DNA of 64,000 nucleotides from Flavobacteriales bacterium 34_180_T64. Lineage in GTDB: Bacteria; Bacteroidota; Bacteroidia; Flavobacteriales; Flavobacteriaceae. The stretch covers positions 310,001-374,000 of the forward strand of contig MAAR01000017.1 in NCBI GenBank assembly GCA_002162765.1. Reading direction: 5' to 3'. The position numbers and the translations under genes were made by a program. This document shows positions 59,638 through 64,000 of the stretch, piece after piece. The first letter of the stretch is position 1, and every line of letters starts with the position of its first letter. The notes below the pieces were generated by a model. It saw only the letters and a program-made list of their open reading frames with translations, made no database searches and was not told where the DNA came from.

Positions 59638-60357
59638 TTAGTCTTGATCAAAAAAGAAATCATGTATTTCAATAATATCTCCTCTTCCAATTTGAACAAG
59701 ATTACGTGTTTCTTTTAAAAATATTCCTAGAGATCTTTCGTTATAAATTAATTTCATGTCGTTAGAATAATCAGTTACAACATACATATCACCTGTTAAT
59801 TTATAAAATGGTACAACTAGCTTACTTTTTGCTTTTACACCTTTATTTACAACTTTTCCCTCTTTTAAAATATTCATAACAATATTTTCATCATTTTCAC
59901 TTGAAGCTACCTTTACATATGAAATCATCATTTTCATCCATTCTTTATCATCAACCAAAGACCATTTTACTTTATTAAAATCAATTCCATATTCAGTAAT
60001 CCACCCTTGACTTGTAAACCCAAATAAAACTTGTTTTCTTCCATCAAGCTCAGGTTTGTTAGTAGGTGTAAACTCTTGTATTGTATAAGTTATAAGAGAA
60101 GTTGCTGACATATCTTTCACTTTTTTACCATCAAAGGAAAGTGTTTTTAAAGAAAAACTAGTAAGCTCAGGATTATTAGACAATATCCATTGGGTCGCAG
60201 TTAGTTCGGCTCTCTCTTCCATTTGTTTGACAGCTGCAATTCCAACTCCAATCGCAACTAACGCTCCGGCTGCTACTATTGCCCCATCACTTTGTGCTTT
60301 TGTTTGTTTTGGTATTAAATAGATAATAATAATAAAAAGTAATACAAGTTTTTTCAT
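59638..60357 (-). CDS. Secreted protein of unknown function downstream of dyad set B
   Basis: 239 residues. Signal peptide (KLVLLFIIIIYLIPKQTKAQ) followed by a Gly/Ala-rich hydrophobic stretch (DGAIVAAGALVAIGVGIAAV) that may be a second membrane segment or part of the mature protein. The rest is mixed alpha/beta (VLFGFTSQGWITEYGIDFNK, VVPFYKLTGDMYVVTDYSND), no known motif. Its start is 67 bases from the left dyad of set B, so it is the best candidate target gene of the copy B regulator. Confidence 0.72.
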   Translation of the reverse strand: MKKLVLLFIIIIYLIPKQTKAQSDGAIVAAGALVAIGVGIAAVKQMEERAELTATQWILSNNPELTSFSLKTLSFDGKKVKDMSATSLITYTIQEFTPTNKPELDGRKQVLFGFTSQGWITEYGIDFNKVKWSLVDDKEWMKMMISYVKVASSENDENIVMNILKEGKVVNKGVKAKSKLVVPFYKLTGDMYVVTDYSNDMKLIYNERSLGIFLKETRNLVQIGRGDIIEIHDFFFDQD

Positions 60358-60423
60358 ATAAAATAGTTTTAAAAAATTTATTGATTAGCTCATTCAAACT
60401 TAATCCTCGCTGAAGAATTTTTC

Positions 60424-60439
60424 TTACGGTAATCCGTAA
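60424..60439. promoter_or_regulatory. Dyad TTACGG-TAAT-CCGTAA (B, left)
   Basis: Perfect arms, 67 bases upstream of the minus-strand start at 60357. Confidence 0.68.
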
Positions 60440-60447
60440 GAGAAAGT

Positions 60448-60481
60448 AATAAAAAAACTCCGCATTGATAACAATGCGGAG
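60448..60481 (-). terminator. Hairpin terminator of unit B1
   Basis: CTCCGCATTG / CAATGCGGAG, a perfect 10-pair stem (60458-60481) with T7 on the minus strand. The stem sequence differs from unit A1 but pairing is conserved. Confidence 0.82.
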
Positions 60482-60552
60482 CTCCTTAAAATAATTCTCC
60501 CTAAGAATTAATTAATAGCAAATCAATGATACGAAGAACTATAATTGTTTTC

Positions 60553-60568
60553 TTACGGGATTCCGTAG
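60553..60568. promoter_or_regulatory. Dyad TTACGG-GATT-CCGTAG (B, middle)
   Basis: One end base deviates; 129 bases from the left dyad. Confidence 0.6.
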
Positions 60569-60574
60569 TATTTC

Positions 60575-60608
60575 AAAAAAAAGAGGCACACCAAAAACGG
60601 CGTACCTC
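60575..60608 (-). terminator. Hairpin terminator of unit B2
   Basis: Minus-strand GAGGTACGCC pairs with GGTGTGCCTC (two G-U pairs) and is followed by T8. Confidence 0.75.
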
Positions 60609-60678
60609 AAGACTCCCATAACATTAATTATGACAATAATTAATGTGCTGCAATTTGTAAAGTAAAAATGAATTTTCC

Positions 60679-60694
60679 TTACGGGTTTCCGCAA
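60679..60694. promoter_or_regulatory. Dyad TTACGG-GTTT-CCGCAA (B, right)
   Basis: Nine bases beyond the copy B regulator stop; one mismatch in the arm. Confidence 0.55.
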
Positions 60695-60702
60695 AGAACA
60701 CG

Positions 60703-61368
60703 TTATATTAACCCCAAATCTTTAACAATAGCGACAAGATGTATGGCGTTATTGGCTTTAAACTGAATCCGAAGTTTATTCAAACGTTTTTCGATAGAAC
60801 TTAGACTACTCGGTGAAATGTTCTTATTTTTAAATACATGGCTAATCTCATCTTGAGATAAACCATTAGCCATATGATGTATAAGCTCAATATCATAATC
60901 TTCAATCTCTAATTCCGCTTTCGGATGCAGTGCTTGCTCAATTTGAGGCGACAAGAAAGTCCCATTATTGTATACTTCATGAATCGCGTTTGCTAATTCA
61001 ATAAGCCCTCTTCTACCCTTACATACGTAGGCATTTACTTTTTGATTTCGCATCAAACTTCTTACTTTTTGTAATCGGTCTTCCACAGAATACACTATGA
61101 TTTTTAATTCTGGATTTTCAATCCTAAGTTGTTTAATCAATTCCTCGCCCGAATTGAATTTTTGTTCTCTGTGGTCTGCTTTGAATGAAAGATCTGTAAT
61201 TAATAATTGGAATGGCTCGTTGTCATGAATGCCTCGCTTAATTTTAATATAAGCATCATCACAATATTGCACTTGTTGGAATTCTTCAACTGCTAAAGTC
61301 TCTAATACAGTTAACACGCCTTTGTTTATACTTCCTAAATCATCGGACACTAATACTTTTGAAAACAT
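60703..61368 (-). CDS. LuxR/NarL-type response regulator, copy B
   Basis: 221 residues, paralogue of the protein at 53743. Acidic pair, Asp59 (LLITDLSFK) and Lys117 are kept. Changes cluster in the receiver (e.g. LAVEEFQQ for LDVDKFHQ; ELIKQLRI for DLIVKLRS), whereas the last ~54 residues with the HTH are identical. It follows its kinase gene by 3 bases. The receiver divergence should separate the two kinase-regulator pairs while DNA targets stay shared. Confidence 0.9.
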   Translation of the reverse strand: MFSKVLVSDDLGSINKGVLTVLETLAVEEFQQVQYCDDAYIKIKRGIHDNEPFQLLITDLSFKADHREQKFNSGEELIKQLRIENPELKIIVYSVEDRLQKVRSLMRNQKVNAYVCKGRRGLIELANAIHEVYNNGTFLSPQIEQALHPKAELEIEDYDIELIHHMANGLSQDEISHVFKNKNISPSSLSSIEKRLNKLRIQFKANNAIHLVAIVKDLGLI

Positions 61369-61371
61369 AGT

Positions 61372-63033
61372 TTAAATACTCATTACGGCTTTAAAACCAT
61401 TGTTAATATGAGATTCAAAACTAATAGAACCTTTTATTGAAGCCATACGGGATTCCGTATTTTGTAATCCATTGCTTTTAACCAGTTTACAACCTATACC
61501 ATTATCTTTATATTGGATTTTTAGTTTATTACCTGTTCTATCAAAACTTACAACAACAATAGTCGCCTCGCTATGTTTACGCATATTGGTCATTAGCTCT
61601 TGTAATACCCTATATACTGTTGTTTTTTTGAGATCTGAAATGTCCTTCCAATCCATTTTAGAAACATTTTTAGTTATAACATTAAGATCTGTAGTTTTAT
61701 AACTTATGAGTAAATCCTTTATTAAATCGTTGAAATTTTCTTCGACATGCAGCGTTGCATTTTCTTTAGAAATATCTCTTGTTTTTACATAAATGCTTTC
61801 TAAATGATCTAATACATCTTCATTGTTGACGTCATCTTCACTTTGTAACTTGGTCATGACATGATAGATATCATTAGCTACCTCATCATGAACTTTTTTG
61901 GAGATTCGGGATTCGGTGCGATAGATTTCTTGAAGCTTTTCTTTTTTATGACGTATTCTAATAATGATAAAAAGAAAAACACCAAATAGAGACATTACAA
62001 TTCCAATGGCTTGGTACAATTGTGTCTTTCTCTTTTGCTTCTCAGATTTAAGCTGACTTTCTTTTAGAAGACCCTCTTTTTCAGCGGTATCGTATTTCAT
62101 TAACGCGAATTTATTAACGCTTTGCTGATTCGCTAGCGTGATACTGTCATTGAGTCTTTTATAAACAATTGCAAATTCATTGGGATTAAAATTGATAAGC
62201 ATGGCTAATGCTTTATGTCTATAATTAGCCCTATTTAATTGATTTGCAATATCATAAGCTTTTAAGGCATACTCATTTGCAACTTCAGCCTCAATTTCAC
62301 TATAATGCTCAGCCAAATTAATGTAACTTGTAAATAGACTTCTAGGATCATTTATGGCCCTTCGAAGTTCAAGTGCTTCTTGCATTAATGATAAGGAATT
62401 ACTTTGATTTAATTTGTGATTCACGAACCCTAAATTGTCCAACACTCTAGCTTTTGCTAAAGTATCAGAAACCCTAGTTATTATAGCTTTAGCCTTAAGT
62501 AATTCACTCTTTTCAAGAGCATACTCCTCTTTGTCTTTATATAGATTTGACCTATTATTATAAAGCGTTAAACTGTCTAAGGAGGATTCGGCATATTTCA
62601 ATGCGCTATTATACATTTTATTAGACATCGTATCATTGCGTTGTTCACGATACAACATCCCAAGTAAGGTGTAAAACCCTTTGTTTAATTTAATTGTATA
62701 AGGACTCGGATTTATATTACTCAATAACTTTAAGCCTTCGGTTGCAGATATTTCACTATCAACATAGAAACCGCCCTTATATTCAATACTTGCTATTTGA
62801 TACAAACAATAGATGGCTTTTAGACTATCATTTAGCTGTAGAGCATCTTCCTTTGCATCATTTATAAATTGAAATGATTGCGTTAAATCGTTCGATGTTT
62901 GAGGTTGATTAACGAGGTCCACATAATACTGTAAACTATCACCTTTTTTCTGACCAAAACAATTACCATTATTGGTCAGTAAAAATGCTGTGATCACTAA
63001 ATAAAAAAAGAGGAATGACACGTTGTGCTTCAT
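61372..63033 (-). CDS. TPR-containing sensor histidine kinase, copy B
   Basis: 553 residues, same length and layout as copy A: signal helix (SFLFFYLVITAFLLTNN), TPR region (~30-310), membrane helix (~337-357, AIGIVMSLFGVFLFIIIRI), HisKA_3 helix with KKVHDEVANDIYHVM, HATPase (LQELMTNMRKHSEATIVVVS, DNGIGCK). The periplasmic TPR part is clearly more diverged from copy A than the kinase part, suggesting a different ligand. The coding dyad ATACGG-GATT-CCGTAT recurs at 61445-61460. Confidence 0.9.
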   Translation of the reverse strand: MKHNVSFLFFYLVITAFLLTNNGNCFGQKKGDSLQYYVDLVNQPQTSNDLTQSFQFINDAKEDALQLNDSLKAIYCLYQIASIEYKGGFYVDSEISATEGLKLLSNINPSPYTIKLNKGFYTLLGMLYREQRNDTMSNKMYNSALKYAESSLDSLTLYNNRSNLYKDKEEYALEKSELLKAKAIITRVSDTLAKARVLDNLGFVNHKLNQSNSLSLMQEALELRRAINDPRSLFTSYINLAEHYSEIEAEVANEYALKAYDIANQLNRANYRHKALAMLINFNPNEFAIVYKRLNDSITLANQQSVNKFALMKYDTAEKEGLLKESQLKSEKQKRKTQLYQAIGIVMSLFGVFLFIIIRIRHKKEKLQEIYRTESRISKKVHDEVANDIYHVMTKLQSEDDVNNEDVLDHLESIYVKTRDISKENATLHVEENFNDLIKDLLISYKTTDLNVITKNVSKMDWKDISDLKKTTVYRVLQELMTNMRKHSEATIVVVSFDRTGNKLKIQYKDNGIGCKLVKSNGLQNTESRMASIKGSISFESHINNGFKAVMSI

Positions 63034-63067
63034 TCCTCAAATGTACTAAGTTAAATTTAGTTATCCA

Positions 63068-63121
63068 TTATCCTCCGTTATTTCCTCCTCCTGGTGGTGG
63101 CGGTGGTGGCGGTGGTAATTC
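63068..63121 (-). pseudogene. Truncated tail of the polyproline lipoprotein (copy B)
   Basis: The minus-strand codons read EL, a run of Pro, GGGNNGG and stop, matching the end of the 57-residue lipoprotein. The signal peptide and everything upstream are gone. The break is at AATTCT, after which the sequence matches 56507 onward in copy A. Confidence 0.75.
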
Positions 63122-63254
63122 TGAAACAAATAAATGAAGATGGTTTTGTATTGATTGGAAATTGAATTGAAGTGTTATAGAAAGTCGTTGGAATTAATTT
63201 TCCAAAAAAAAATAGAAAAAAGTACTAACTAAAAAATATAATAAATTGGGACTA

Positions 63255-63693
63255 ATGCATAGGCGACTTCTTAAAGCCGCTTTTGAAAAAGCAAAAAAAA
63301 AATGAAACAATCAAAGGCGTTAAGAACCCTTCGAAAAATCATTTAGCAATAATATTATCTAATTATATTACTGAAGATTTTGGATTCCCTTTTGGAGAAC
63401 GAAGTTTAGTAAACTATTATAATTCCATTAATCAATTAAAAGATCTAGAAGACATTAACATATCACAGTTAAAGGTTATAACGGGTTTGTGCAATTATTT
63501 AGGATATGATGATTATGAAGATTTTATTTTTAATAACGAAATGCATCAAGGAGAGATTGAAAAGGAAAGTGTAACTTTTTATAATGATTCGAAAAATGGC
63601 AAATCCACTATTACCATAAAACCCATAAACAAAAATCTATTTAAGTGGTCAGTAACAACTTCCGCAGTCATGATGTTATTGTTATATTATTAA
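63255..63693 (+). CDS. FGERSL-domain protein, copy B, with A10 frameshift near the start
   Basis: The ATG at 63255 gives MHRRLLKAAFEKAKKK then TGA; copy A begins MHRELIIKSFEEIKRK, so this is the homologous start. Ten A residues (63293-63302) put it out of frame; with nine, the frame continues into NETIKGVKNPSKNHLAIILS and on to FGFPFGERSLVNYYNSI, LCNYLGYDDYEDFIF and a short membrane helix (SVTTSAVMMLLLYY) at the C-terminus. The full-length product would be ~145 residues and lacks the extracytoplasmic domain of copy A. A TTG at 63283 is the only alternative start in the long frame. Broken, slippage-controlled, or TTG-initiated. Confidence 0.6.
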
Positions 63694-63955
63694 TTTGATA
63701 TAGCAGATATAATTATTTGTAGCGCTAGTCTTTATAATTATCTGATCATGTAATAATTTATAGACATCTAAATTACCCAGACATTAAGGAAGATGTATGA
63801 TTAAGACGCATATATGTCATTCTTATTAGTTATTTACTGTTTATCTCATGTCTTTTCCCATAACGATTTGTTAAACTTTGTTAACACGAGTTAATAGCTG
63901 TAACAACTTTGAAACACAGACGTCTATACAGTATAAACCATCAAATATTAAAACA
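63694..63955. other. AT-rich leader before the last gene
   Basis: 262 bases without a gene. TTTGTTAAACTTTG and CAACTTTG near 63870-63912 resemble -7 boxes but do not fit the full TTG-N19-TAnnTTTG pattern. Confidence 0.3.
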
Positions 63956-64000
63956 ATGAGAACATTAAACACTAACAAAATTACAGCGACATCAAACACA
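63956..64000 (+). CDS. Start of a gene running out of the window
   Basis: ATG at 63956 opens MRTLNTNKITATSNT with no stop before the window ends. Too short to identify. Confidence 0.45.
   Translation, partial: MRTLNTNKITATSNT

Overview
The window looks like a chromosome segment of a marine-type Flavobacteriaceae bacterium (Bacteroidota). The DNA is AT-rich. Two secreted proteins end in type IX secretion sorting domains. There is a hybrid one-protein two-component regulator, DUF2911, DUF4290 and DUF493 housekeeping genes, and two promoters that fit the Bacteroidota pattern TTG-N19-TAnnTTTG. I cannot assign a genus.

Layout. (1) 1-22.7 kb is ordinary core genome: the end of a PIG-L deacetylase gene coupled through a 31-residue membrane peptide to a sodium/solute symporter; a small membrane protein/XRE regulator pair; a thrombospondin type 3 lipoprotein; a 1365-residue hybrid sensor; DUF2911; an FG-GAP/ASPIC secreted protein; murA with an Asp in place of the catalytic Cys; recQ-fmt; HU; yqgE; a class IV aminotransferase; and a START-like protein. 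(2) 22.7-29.1 kb is an integration zone: tRNA-Met, a tyrosine recombinase, two unknown genes, arrays of short motifs spaced 12 or 20-22 bp apart, large dyads, a second secreted FG-GAP protein, a broken copy of a neighbouring gene, and a tRNA 3'-end fragment. (3) 29.1-40.7 kb is a nine-gene minus-strand type I restriction-modification operon (hsdM, hsdS, hsdR) with a KAP ATPase, a PD-(D/E)XK nuclease, a RhuM-Fic protein, a GIY-YIG nuclease, a PLD-like protein and a small three-repeat protein. Flavobacterial REP-like repeats are inserted in it, in frame in two genes. (4) 40.9-53.1 kb is a tightly packed ten-gene minus-strand operon that I cannot match to a named system: VWA lipoprotein, 3-TM protein, tubulin-like GTPase, Hsp70/actin-like ATPase, sensor-like membrane protein, MotA/ZorA-like and MotB/ZorB-like motor proteins, trypsin-like lipoprotein, endonuclease/exonuclease/phosphatase lipoprotein, and a small secreted Cys protein broken by an A7 tract. 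(5) 53.1-63.7 kb holds two copies of a TPR histidine kinase/LuxR-type response regulator cassette. Each copy is preceded (on the map, to its left) by three TTACGG-N4-CCGTAA dyads alternating with hairpin terminators. Between the copies are a separate histidine kinase/membrane-anchored receiver pair and a secreted protein.

How the parts may work together. The restriction operon and the ten-gene operon lie back to back next to an integrase-bearing tRNA, which is typical of a defence island. The ten-gene operon has the proton-channel plus peptidoglycan-binding motor pair known from Zorya, but lacks ZorC, ZorD and ZorE. In their place it has two cytoskeleton-type nucleotidases, a protease and a nuclease, so it is the best candidate here for an undescribed envelope-associated system. 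The duplicated regulators have identical DNA-binding C-termini and diverged receiver domains. Their presumed operators sit upstream of the ten-gene operon in one copy and of a secreted-protein gene in the other, so control of that operon by these regulators is plausible but inferred.
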